Positions 1 to 5,675 of a DNA stretch of 6,122 nucleotides are shown one piece after another. Origin of the DNA: JBEKOF01 sp050015895 (lineage in GTDB: Bacteria > Verrucomicrobiota > Verrucomicrobiia > Limisphaerales > Palsa-1400). The notes under the pieces were generated by a model. That model made no database searches. It was not told the origin of the DNA and saw only the letters and a program-made list of their open reading frames with translations. Each line of letters begins with the position of its first letter. Within the stretch, counting starts at the first letter, position 1. The position numbers and the translations under genes were made by a program. Location: positions 1 through 6,122 of the forward strand of contig JBEKAN010000300.1 in NCBI GenBank assembly GCA_050015895.1, given 5' to 3'.

Positions 1-7
1 CGAATGC

Positions 8-388
8 TCAGATGAGATAAGAGCAGTCCCGTTGTAAGTGGGGAACCGCTGTGACGGAGGAGGAGGGGGACGTCGTGAGGCGCGACGGCATCGCGAAGGG
101 TGAAAGCAGCGCGGGCGGGGAGGCGACGGACGCCGCCAGCGCCAGCCATTGGTTGGGAGAGGAGCGGGGAGAAGACCCCGGCGCAACAGGGGCGCGATTG
201 TCGGCGGGCTTCGAGCAACAGCCGGGGGCGCGGCATTTGGCATGGCCGCAGCAGCAACATTTTCGGGCGCAAGGAGCGGTTGAAGCCGCAAGACCGGCCG
301 GGAAGGCACAGACGCCCCGCCCACACGTGACAACGGCCATCAGGACGGCGAGGAACAGGGCGGCGGTTCTGGAGAGGCGGACTGACAT
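8..388 (-). CDS. Small Cys-rich exported protein, putative metal binding
   Basis: 126 residues, ATG start at 388, TGA at 8-10. I do not recognise a named family. Residues 1-28 look like a Sec signal peptide: basic start with two Arg, hydrophobic stretch at about 9-20, ending near Cys22 or Ala28. The mature part has a dense cysteine block: Cys40, 44, 45, 46, 47, 52, 57 and 58, including four consecutive Cys and a Gly-His pair, followed by a Pro/Ser/Ala-rich low-complexity tail and one more Cys at 122. Eleven Cys in total suggests soft-metal binding (Cu, Zn, Cd or similar) in the periplasm; this is inference from composition. It lies 65 bases downstream of the DUF3347 gene on the same strand, which supports a shared role in cation resistance. 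The Shine-Dalgarno sequence is weak. The N-terminal signal and ordered composition make a real gene likely, but the C-terminal half could be poorly conserved. Confidence 0.65.
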   Translation of the reverse strand: MSVRLSRTAALFLAVLMAVVTCGRGVCAFPAGLAASTAPCARKCCCCGHAKCRAPGCCSKPADNRAPVAPGSSPRSSPNQWLALAASVASPPALLSPFAMPSRLTTSPSSSVTAVPHLQRDCSYLI

Positions 389-453
389 CGGTTCTTATGA
401 ATGGTCGTTGTTTCGTTTGTTCCGGCCGACGCCCCAATTGGGCGCCCACAGTC

Positions 454-915
454 TTAATTCTTCAGTTCGCCGCAATCCAGCATTTCCTTGCCGTAATAAG
501 GGTTCCTGATGTCTTTGCCGATTTGCAACCAGCTTGCCTCAGCCATGGGGCAATATACCTCCTGATACGAGGCTTTGCCAGCTTTATTGCCGGCCAGATA
601 TTTGATGAGCGAGGCGCTCAACGGCTTGAAAGCCTCGCGGGCGGCCTTCAGGTCCTTCGCCTGGGCGAGCGTGTCGGCCTGTTTGGCCACTTCCGGCGGG
701 AGCAACTTCGCGGCGTCGCCCGCGACCGCTTTGGAAATGGCGGCGGCCTGATCGCTGACGCCCTTGATGGTGTCGTTGGCGAGATTGGTCTGGATCATCA
801 GGTAATGATCCAGAACGGACTTCACCGGCTCCTTGAGCGCCGAATCGTCGGCGCGGGCGGGGGTCAGGAAGGCGAAGGCGGCCATGAGGATGGTTGCGAA
901 GGAGGCGAGTTTCAT
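454..915 (-). CDS. DUF3347 periplasmic protein, putative metal binding
   Basis: 153 residues from ATG at 915, ending in TAA at 454-456. An upstream in-frame TTG at 924 would add three residues. I prefer the ATG because GGAA at 926-929 lies 10 bases before it and a typical signal peptide starts there (hydrophobic to about residue 18, cleavage likely after Ala-Arg-Ala22). The mature part is helical and Ala/Lys-rich. The C-terminal signature is characteristic of DUF3347: Tyr-Cys-Pro-Met-Ala at 121-125, Trp129, Arg-Asn-Pro-Tyr-Tyr-Gly at 137-142, then Met-Leu-Asp-Cys-Gly-Glu at 145-150. Cys122, Met124, Met145 and Cys148 are plausible soft-metal ligands. In other bacteria this domain occurs alone or at the C-terminus of CusB-like efflux adaptors, which points to copper or related cation handling in the periplasm. 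It is probably the first gene of a unit with the downstream Cys-rich protein. A palindromic, Fur-box-like site lies just upstream. The family is clear; the metal is inferred. Confidence 0.88.
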   Translation of the reverse strand: MKLASFATILMAAFAFLTPARADDSALKEPVKSVLDHYLMIQTNLANDTIKGVSDQAAAISKAVAGDAAKLLPPEVAKQADTLAQAKDLKAAREAFKPLSASLIKYLAGNKAGKASYQEVYCPMAEASWLQIGKDIRNPYYGKEMLDCGELKN

Positions 916-937
916 ACGATTCAAATTCCAGTTTCGT

Positions 938-956
938 GATCTTGATTATCATTGAC
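938..956 (-). promoter_or_regulatory. Fur-box-like palindrome over a possible -10 element
   Basis: The plus-strand bases GATCTTGATTATCATTGAC, read on the minus strand, match the 19-base E. coli Fur box consensus at 15 of 19 positions by my count, including the unbroken core AATGATAATCA. A GATAAT hexamer at 945-950 (minus strand) lies inside it and is about 30 bases before the DUF3347 ATG, a reasonable place for a -10 element. No good -35 is seen 17 bases upstream. A Fur-family repressor (Fur, Zur or similar) would block this promoter. The link is inference; the site is AT-rich and could be chance in an otherwise GC-rich region. Confidence 0.35.
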
Positions 957-1095
957 TCTTACACCTGCTCCTTGTGTTTCGCAAGTGGAAATGTCTCATG
1001 AAATGGCGCCGGGGTTGTCGGGGGCGCAAAACTGACGGCTGGACAGAAAGGGCGGGGGCCGATATTCTGCGGGGCAAAGCACATTCGGCGGGACG

Positions 1096-1111
1096 CCACA
1101 TAATGATGTGG
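1096..1111. repeat. Short inverted repeat upstream of the GH3 gene
   Basis: CCACAT at 1096-1101 and ATGTGG at 1106-1111 form a perfect 6-base inverted repeat with a 4-base spacer. It is followed directly by the self-complementary GGGCCGGCCC at 1110-1119. It lies about 40-50 bases before the preferred GH3 start, within the 234-base divergent region shared with the DUF3347 gene. It could be an operator or an mRNA hairpin. No convincing -35/-10 pair for the GH3 gene was found. Confidence 0.3.
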
Positions 1112-1149
1112 GCCGGCCCAAAAACAGCACAGGCAAATACTCTGCAATT

Positions 1150-3456
1150 ATGAAAATCAGCCACGGCATCCGTCGTCATTTCCGGAAGTTTCACTGGCTT
1201 GCCGCCATTGCGGCGGGCGCATCGCTGGCCTCGGGCCAGCAGACACCCCCCTCGCAGCCCGTTGAGGCGCGCGTCGAAAACCTGTTGTCGCAGCTCACTT
1301 TGGAGGAAAAGGTTTCGCTGCTGCACGCCAAGTCCACTTTTTCGGTGGCGGGGGTGCCGCGGCTGGGCATTCCGGAGTTGTGGATGGACGACGGCCCCAT
1401 GGGTGTGCGCGAGGAGGTGGGGGAGGGATTTCGGAACCTGGGCCGCACCAATGATTTCGCCACCGCCATGCCCGCCAGCCTCGGCCTGGCGGCCACGTTC
1501 AACACCGATCTGGCCAACGCCTACGGCGCGGTGATCGGGCAGGAGGCCCGCCAGCGGGGCAAGAACATCATGCTCGGCCCCAGCCTGTGCATCCAGCGCA
1601 CGCCGCTGTGCGGGCGCAATTTTGAGTACATGGGCGAGGACCCGTATCTGGCCGCGCGCATAGCTGTCAATTATATCCAGGGCGAGCAGGCGCAGGGCGT
1701 GTCCTCCTGCGCGAAACATTTCGCCGCCAACAACCAGGAGGTGCAGCGCGGCAGCATCAACGTGGAAATGGACGAGCGGACGCTGCGGGAGATTTATCTT
1801 CCGGCCTTCCGGGCGGCGGTGCAGGAGGGGGGCGCGTTGAGCGTGATGGGGGCCTACAACGAGTTGCGCGGGCAGCACTGCTGCGAAAACGACTATCTGC
1901 TGAACAAAATCCTCAAGGGCGAATGGGGCTTCAAAGGGGTGGTGGTCTCCGACTGGGGCGGCGTCCACAACACCGACCTGGCGGCGACCAACGGAATGGA
2001 CATCGAGATGGGAAGCGGCGCAAACTACGACAATTACAAGCTGGCCAATCCGTATCTGGCGAAACTCAAGTCGGGAGATCTGCCGACGGCGTCGCTGGAT
2101 GACAAGGTGCGCAGACATCTCTACGTGATGTTCAAACTGGGCATGATCCACGACCCCGGCGCGCCCGCCGTCACCAATGCGGCGCCCACCAATGACCTGA
2201 GCACCAAAGCCCATCAGGAGGTGGCGCGCCGTGTCGCGGAGGAGTCCATTGTGCTGCTGAAGAACGACGGGCTGCTCCCGCTGGACGCTTCCAGATACAA
2301 GTCCATCGCCGTCATCGGTGTCAACGCCGCGACCAAGTTCGCCTCGGGAGGCGGAGCGGCCAACATCAAGGCGCCTTATGAGATCACCGCCCTGGCGGGA
2401 ATCAGCAACCGGGTCAACGGCGGCGCGCAAATCACCTATTCGCCGGGCTACGCCGGTCCCGGTGGCCGCGGGGGTGGAAGGCGCGGAGGAGCGGGCGGCG
2501 GCGAGGCGGCGCCTGTGGTCAACCCCAATTTGGCCGCCGACGCGGTGGCCGCCGCGAAAGCGGCGGACTTGGTGATATTCGTGGGCGGACTCAGCCACAA
2601 CGGGGGCTACGATGCCGAGGGGGGGGATCGGAGGGACATGAAATTACCCGGCGGGCAGGACGATTTGCTGGGAAAAATCCTGGAGGCGAACCCAAAGACC
2701 GTCGTCGTGTTCAACGGGGGAGGAGCGGTGGAAATGGGCGACTGGCTGGCCAAAGCGCCCGCGTTGCTGTACGCCTGGTATGGAGGATTGGAAGGGGGCA
2801 ACGCCCTGGCGCGGGTGCTCTTCGGCGATGTGAACGCCTGCGGCAAGCTGCCCTGCACTTTTCCAAAACGGCTGGCGGACTCGCCCGCGCACGCGCTGAA
2901 CGCCGCCGAGACGCCGCCGCACGCGACCAACGCCTTTTATCCCGGCGCGAACGGCGTGGTGACGTACGCGGAGGGGCTGCTGGTGGGCTACCGGTGGTTC
3001 GACGCGAAACAAATCGAGCCGTTGTTCCCGTTTGGCCACGGACTTTCTTACACGAGCTTCAAGTATTCCAATCTCAAGCTGACCGGGGGCAACGATCCCG
3101 CCAACCCGGCGGTGACTGTGGAGTTCGACCTCGCCAACACCGGCGCGAGGGCGGGGGCCGAGGTGGCGCAGATTTACGCGCAGGAGGAGAACCCGAGTGT
3201 GTCGCGGCCGCCCAAGGAATTGAAAGGCTTCGCGAAGGCGGCGCTGCAACCGGGGGAGACGCGGAGAATCACCGTGAGGCTGGACCGGAGCGCGTTCGCG
3301 TTCTACGACCCCGGCAAAAAAGGATGGGTGGCGGAGAAGGGGGCCTACAAAATTCTTGTTGGCAGTTCGTCGCGGGACATCCGGCTGCAGGACGAATGTC
3401 AATTAAAAGAAACCGTCTTCACGCCCGACACGCCGGCCGGCGGCGGCGGCCTGTGA
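1150..3456 (+). CDS. Secreted glycoside hydrolase family 3 (beta-glucosidase-like)
   Basis: 768 residues. ATG at 1150 is preferred over the in-frame ATG at 1108 because it puts a classic signal peptide at the N-terminus: basic residues 1-13, hydrophobic 16-26, likely cut near Gly29/Gln30. No clear Shine-Dalgarno precedes either. The GH3 TIM-barrel domain spans about 38-330: Trp-Met-Asp-Asp-Gly-Pro at 78-83, the Lys-His-Phe substrate-binding motif at 189-191, and the nucleophile Asp268 in Val-Val-Ser-Asp-Trp. The alpha/beta sandwich domain (about 354-600) opens with His-Gln-Glu-Val-Ala-Arg and carries the probable acid/base Glu490 in Ala-Glu-Gly-Gly-Asp-Arg. A fibronectin-III-like domain (about 650-740) contains Arg-Pro-Pro-Lys-Glu-Leu-Lys-Gly-Phe at 686-694. 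Domain order and length match complete, active GH3 beta-glucosidases/xylosidases, releasing non-reducing-end sugars from plant-type oligosaccharides in the periplasm or outside. Substrate cannot be fixed from sequence. Oddities are a Gly/Arg-rich stretch at about 436-452 and a Gly-rich C-terminus. No polysaccharide-utilisation partners are in the window. Confidence 0.95.
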   Translation: MKISHGIRRHFRKFHWLAAIAAGASLASGQQTPPSQPVEARVENLLSQLTLEEKVSLLHAKSTFSVAGVPRLGIPELWMDDGPMGVREEVGEGFRNLGRTNDFATAMPASLGLAATFNTDLANAYGAVIGQEARQRGKNIMLGPSLCIQRTPLCGRNFEYMGEDPYLAARIAVNYIQGEQAQGVSSCAKHFAANNQEVQRGSINVEMDERTLREIYLPAFRAAVQEGGALSVMGAYNELRGQHCCENDYLLNKILKGEWGFKGVVVSDWGGVHNTDLAATNGMDIEMGSGANYDNYKLANPYLAKLKSGDLPTASLDDKVRRHLYVMFKLGMIHDPGAPAVTNAAPTNDLSTKAHQEVARRVAEESIVLLKNDGLLPLDASRYKSIAVIGVNAATKFASGGGAANIKAPYEITALAGISNRVNGGAQITYSPGYAGPGGRGGGRRGGAGGGEAAPVVNPNLAADAVAAAKAADLVIFVGGLSHNGGYDAEGGDRRDMKLPGGQDDLLGKILEANPKTVVVFNGGGAVEMGDWLAKAPALLYAWYGGLEGGNALARVLFGDVNACGKLPCTFPKRLADSPAHALNAAETPPHATNAFYPGANGVVTYAEGLLVGYRWFDAKQIEPLFPFGHGLSYTSFKYSNLKLTGGNDPANPAVTVEFDLANTGARAGAEVAQIYAQEENPSVSRPPKELKGFAKAALQPGETRRITVRLDRSAFAFYDPGKKGWVAEKGAYKILVGSSSRDIRLQDECQLKETVFTPDTPAGGGGL

Positions 3457-3468
3457 GGGGGTGTTCCG

Positions 3469-3601
3469 AGAATCGGGCGCATCTTGCCACTACCCCCCCG
3501 TGGAGGGAACGAACCCCTCTCCCTGGCCCTCTCCCCGCTGCGCGGGGCGAGGGAATTGGCAAACCGCATGGTGGTGGTTGCAAGATGCGCCCCCAAGAAT
3601 C
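3469..3601. repeat. MITE-like palindromic intergenic repeat
   Basis: GGGCGCATCTTGC at 3475-3487 recurs as a perfect 13-base inverted copy at 3580-3592. The similarity continues imperfectly inward (the CCACTACC side against GGTGGTGG). At the centre is a 12-bp stem with one mismatch (3527-3538 with 3542-3553, loop TGC). AGAATC occurs directly on both sides (3469-3474 and 3596-3601) and may be a target-site duplication. It has no coding capacity for a transposase. The core resembles widespread bacterial intergenic repeats that are often mistranslated as Leu-Ser-Pro-Leu-Arg-Gly-type peptides. It lies between the GH3 stop and panC. It could also fold in the GH3 3' transcript, but there is no T-tract to make it a standard terminator. 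Confidence 0.6.
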
Positions 3602-3642
3602 ACATCCCAAAAAAGAGGATTGCCAGCGCGGCGGTTTTGCCC

Positions 3643-3646
3643 AAGG
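3643..3646 (+). promoter_or_regulatory. Shine-Dalgarno AAGG that sets the panC start
   Basis: AAGG, 8 bases before GTG at 3655. It decides between that codon and the in-frame ATGs at 3484, 3568 and 3682. The first two lie in the palindromic repeat, and the third would cut into the N-terminal strand of PanC. Confidence 0.5.
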
Positions 3647-3654
3647 TTTGGCGG

Positions 3655-4503
3655 GTGCGGATCATCTCCAAAATCAGCGCCATGCGGCGCCTGGGTCTGC
3701 AATGGAGGCGGGCGGGAAGGCCCGTGGCCTTCGTGCCAACGATGGGCTATTTGCATCGCGGCCACCTGAGCCTCATGCGGCGCGCCCGGCGCGTCGCGGG
3801 CGCGAGGGGACGGGTGGTGGTGAGCGTGTATGTGAATCCGACGCAGTTCGGGCCGGGGGAGGATTTTTCCCGGTATCCGCGGGACCGGACGCGCGACCAG
3901 CGGCTTTGCCGGGAGGCGGGGGTGGATGTTTTTTTCGCGCCGTCGGACGCGGAGATGTACCCGCCGGATTTCAGCGCGTCCGCGCAGGAGGAGAGGCTTT
4001 CGGCGGGGATGGAGGGGAGGTCGCGTCCGGGCCATTTTCGCGGGGTGACGACGATTGTGGCGAAGTTGTTCAACATTGTCTCCCCCACGGCGGCGGTTTT
4101 CGGGGCGAAAGACTTCCAGCAGGCGGCGGTGGTGCGGCGGATGGCGCGGGACTTGAATTTCCCGGTGAGAATCGTGGTCGCGCCCACCGTGCGCGAGGCG
4201 GGCGGCCTGGCGATGAGTTCGCGCAACAAATATCTGACACCCGCGCAGCGGCGGCAGGCCGGGGTGCTTTGGCGGGCCATCCAACACGCCAAAACGGCGG
4301 TGGCGCGGCATCCTGTCCCGGCGGCGCGCTTGAAGGCGGCCGCGCGCCGGATGGTCGCGGCCCAATCGGAGGCGCGGCTGGACTATGTGGAGTTTTTCGA
4401 CCCGGAAACGCTGAAGCCGGTGAAGACGGCCGCTCCCGGGACCCGGATGGCGCTGGCGGTTTATGTGGGCGGCACACGTTTGATTGACAACGGGGAATTA
4501 TGA
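3655..4503 (+). CDS. panC: Pantoate--beta-alanine ligase (pantothenate synthetase)
   Basis: Joins pantoate and beta-alanine, using ATP via a pantoyl-adenylate, to give pantothenate for coenzyme A; a cytosolic enzyme. 282 residues from GTG at 3655, almost exactly the E. coli PanC length (283), with the N-terminal Arg-Ile-Ile aligned to the E. coli start. Visible motifs: Val-Pro-Thr-Met-Gly at 27-31 and the HIGH-like His34-x-Gly-His37; Val-Asn-Pro-Thr-Gln-Phe with Tyr-Pro-Arg following; Arg-Pro-Gly-His-Phe-Arg-Gly-Val; Phe-Gly-Ala-Lys-Asp-Phe-Gln-Gln; and the KMSKS-like Met-Ser-Ser-Arg-Asn-Lys-Tyr-Leu from 187. The C-terminus ends Thr-Arg-Leu-Ile-Asp-Asn, as in the family. The frame is open back to ATG 3484, but that part reads through a palindromic repeat and has no PanC homology. 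The protein is unusually Arg-rich, in line with the high local GC. No panB or panD is adjacent. A possible terminator follows at 4535-4573. Confidence 0.97.
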   Translation: MRIISKISAMRRLGLQWRRAGRPVAFVPTMGYLHRGHLSLMRRARRVAGARGRVVVSVYVNPTQFGPGEDFSRYPRDRTRDQRLCREAGVDVFFAPSDAEMYPPDFSASAQEERLSAGMEGRSRPGHFRGVTTIVAKLFNIVSPTAAVFGAKDFQQAAVVRRMARDLNFPVRIVVAPTVREAGGLAMSSRNKYLTPAQRRQAGVLWRAIQHAKTAVARHPVPAARLKAAARRMVAAQSEARLDYVEFFDPETLKPVKTAAPGTRMALAVYVGGTRLIDNGEL

Positions 4504-4534
4504 CCGGGGAATTGGGAATGGAACTTTGCCCGCA

Positions 4535-4573
4535 CCATCCAGAAGTTGTTGAAAATAAATGGATGGATTTTTT
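4535..4573 (+). terminator. Possible Rho-independent terminator of panC
   Basis: CCATCCA (4535-4541) pairs perfectly with TGGATGG (4560-4566), followed by A and six T residues (4568-4573). It lies 31 bases after the panC stop. The stem is only 7 bp and the 18-base loop is long for an intrinsic terminator, so the call is tentative. The T-tract orientation serves the plus strand only. Confidence 0.4.
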
Positions 4574-4642
4574 GATCAGGCCCGGAAGAGCACGGACGCA
4601 ACTTTTGCCAATCCGCCGCCGCAAGCAGAGACAAAACACCGT

Positions 4643-4799
4643 TCAGCCTCGCGGGCTTGGTCCAGCCAGCCTGTCTTTCCAGTATCCCGGCCGACGGCTC
4701 CCGTGAGCGACCGCCACCACCCAAACATAAATTGACCGATTTCTGCAACTCGGCCCGCGCTTCCGGGTGCAGTTGCACTGGTTTGCCGTGGTGCGGCAT
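4643..4799 (-). pseudogene. ParE/RelE-family toxin remnant, internally deleted and frameshifted
   Basis: ATG at 4799 directly follows the antitoxin stop codon (TAA-ATG, no gap), the usual arrangement for these pairs. The first 23 or so residues match a ParE/RelE N-terminus: Leu-His-Pro-Glu-Ala-Arg-Ala-Glu-Leu followed by Ser-Val-Asn. One frame over, the sequence resumes as Ile-Tyr-Val-Trp-Val-Val-Ala-Val-Ala-His, then Arg-Arg-Pro-Gly-Tyr-Trp-Lys-Asp-Arg-Leu, a typical C-terminus of this toxin family (last beta strand and tail). Its stop is at 4643-4645. Family members are usually about 90-100 residues; only about 50 remain, so roughly half, the central helix and strands, is missing, with a frame change at the junction near 4734-4730. 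The ribosome-dependent RNase or gyrase-poisoning activity should be lost. The original frame runs on to 4461 as unrelated sequence overlapping panC and has no family features. Confidence 0.8.
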
Positions 4800-5018
4800 T
4801 TACATTTGTTTGAGGGCCTCCAACGCATCGGTCCCTTGAACTTTGCCGGAATCAATCTCGTCCACCCGCCTCTGAATCTCAGCCCTGAATGCCGGGTCAA
4901 GGGTCCTTGCTTCCTCACTTTCATGGATGGTCACGATCAAATGCTCATGGAGCGCCAGCATGTCCTCCAAAGGAAGTTGCTGAATCTCCTCCTCAATTTT
5001 TTTGGCGATTGCTGTCAT
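4800..5018 (-). CDS. Putative addiction-module antitoxin (PF09720 type)
   Basis: 72 residues, ATG at 5018, TAA at 4800-4802. The layout is that of small antitoxins of the 'putative addiction module component' family: an N-terminal helix (Ile-Glu-Glu-Glu-Ile-Gln-Gln-Leu-Pro-Leu-Glu-Asp), a helix with Leu-Ala-Leu-His-Glu-His-Leu, then Phe-Arg-Ala-Glu-Ile-Gln-Arg-Arg-Val-Asp-Glu-Ile-Asp-Ser-Gly-Lys and a Glu-Ala-Leu-Lys C-terminus. Such proteins bind and neutralise a ParE/RelE toxin encoded immediately downstream, and that is where a broken toxin gene lies. The antitoxin is intact but probably an orphan. It lies 27 bases after the Uma2 stop and shows no clear Shine-Dalgarno, so it may be co-transcribed with Uma2. 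The region is more AT-rich than panC and GH3, consistent with acquisition by transfer. It lacks an obvious DNA-binding domain. Confidence 0.75.
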   Translation of the reverse strand: MTAIAKKIEEEIQQLPLEDMLALHEHLIVTIHESEEARTLDPAFRAEIQRRVDEIDSGKVQGTDALEALKQM

Positions 5019-5045
5019 ATTAAATGCGAGTGATTTTTTTCATAT

Positions 5046-5630
5046 TCAGTCCCAATCCCATTCTTGGAACAGGTCGGCGATGGGGTACTGAAACCCTGGA
5101 AGAAGCGTTTCGCCGTCCAAGAACGCGCCCGAACCGAGAATTGTCCGCCGCACCGGGGAATGGCAAATTTCCACAAATTGCTCTTCAGGATGGATGATCC
5201 AAGCAAGCCGCGCGCCGCTGGCGAAAAAATCCGCCAGCCGCTCCGAAATTTCCGCCTTCGTGTTGGAGGGGGCCAGAACCTCGACCGCCAAATCGGGCGC
5301 GCCTTGGAAGAAAGCGGCTGGCGGGCGTTTCCATTCCCGGAGACGGGCTTTGGCAATGAAGGAAATATCCGGGGCGCGGCAGTTGCGGTTTTGCATCCAG
5401 AAACCGGTGCTGGAGTCCAACACCGCGCCCAGCTTGCGCGCGCGGGCGAAGGCGCTCAAGGCGGTGAGCAGACGCGCGCAAATGTCCCCGTGTTCGAAAT
5501 TGTTTTTTGGACTCATGACCAATGCTCCTCCAACCACTTCGTGGATATAACCGTCTTCCGGCAGGGCTTGAAGCTCCGCTTCCGTCCAGATTTTTTGGGC
5601 CTCTGGGGGGCATGCGACTGCTGCGCTCAC
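5046..5630 (-). CDS. Uma2-family putative endonuclease (DUF820)
   Basis: 194 residues from GTG at 5630; TTG at 5636 would add two, and an in-frame TAG lies two codons upstream of that. I chose GTG because the promoter at 5637-5665 would start transcription at about this base. The fold is the PD-(D/E)XK-like Uma2 domain (PF05685). Signs include the opening Trp-Thr-Glu-Ala-Glu-Leu-Gln-Ala-Leu-Pro-Glu-Asp-Gly, Val-Gly-Gly-Ala-Leu-Val-Met-Ser-Pro, Phe-Glu-His-Gly, Arg-Ala-Pro-Asp88-Ile-Ser-Phe, Ala-Pro-Asp113-Leu-Ala-Val-Glu117-Val-Leu-Ala-Pro-Ser, and Leu-Ala-Trp-Ile-Ile-His-Pro. Asp88, Asp113 and Glu117 are the likely metal-binding residues. An Arg at about 131 sits where a Lys is common in the family. 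Length is normal (about 180-200). The biological role of Uma2 proteins is not established; they are numerous in cyanobacteria, Planctomycetes and Verrucomicrobiota. The downstream antitoxin is probably in the same transcript. Confidence 0.9.
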   Translation of the reverse strand: MSAAVACPPEAQKIWTEAELQALPEDGYIHEVVGGALVMSPKNNFEHGDICARLLTALSAFARARKLGAVLDSSTGFWMQNRNCRAPDISFIAKARLREWKRPPAAFFQGAPDLAVEVLAPSNTKAEISERLADFFASGARLAWIIHPEEQFVEICHSPVRRTILGSGAFLDGETLLPGFQYPIADLFQEWDWD

Positions 5631-5636
5631 GGCCAA

Positions 5637-5665
5637 AGTCTAACGGACTGACTAATTTCTGTCAA
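5637..5665 (-). promoter_or_regulatory. Sigma-70-type promoter of the Uma2 gene
   Basis: On the minus strand a perfect -35 TTGACA (5665-5660), a 17-base spacer and a -10 TAGACT (5642-5637, four of six consensus bases). The predicted transcript start, six to seven bases later, falls at about 5630-5631, on the GTG codon of the Uma2 gene, leaving little or no 5' leader. Confidence 0.6.
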
Positions 5666-5675
5666 TGCGGGGGGG

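Noticed and set aside
51..509. 152-codon plus-strand frame across the Cys-rich gene
   Set aside because: Antisense to a frame with a good signal peptide and Cys block; no recognisable protein features.
949..2598. 549-codon open frame on the minus strand, antisense to the GH3 gene
   Set aside because: It is a mirror frame of a GC-rich coding sequence. Its translation is His/Arg/Val-rich without any family motif, while the opposite strand encodes an unmistakable GH3 enzyme.
3527..3553. Strong GC stem as a terminator for the GH3 gene
   Set aside because: No T-tract follows, and the stem is the core of a larger inverted-repeat element.
3484..3654. N-terminal extension of panC from ATG 3484
   Set aside because: It translates the palindromic repeat; PanC length and N-terminal alignment fit GTG 3655.
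2994..4487. 497-codon plus-strand frame spanning the GH3 end, the repeat and panC
   Set aside because: It is out of frame with two clear genes, has Gly/Arg-rich composition with no domain, and is a by-product of the high GC content.
4461..4799. 112-residue full-length toxin read straight through in the ATG 4799 frame
   Set aside because: After the first 23 or so residues the frame loses all ParE/RelE character, and the family's C-terminus appears in the neighbouring frame.
5064..5651. 195-codon plus-strand frame opposite Uma2
   Set aside because: Antisense shadow; the minus strand carries the full Uma2 domain and a promoter.
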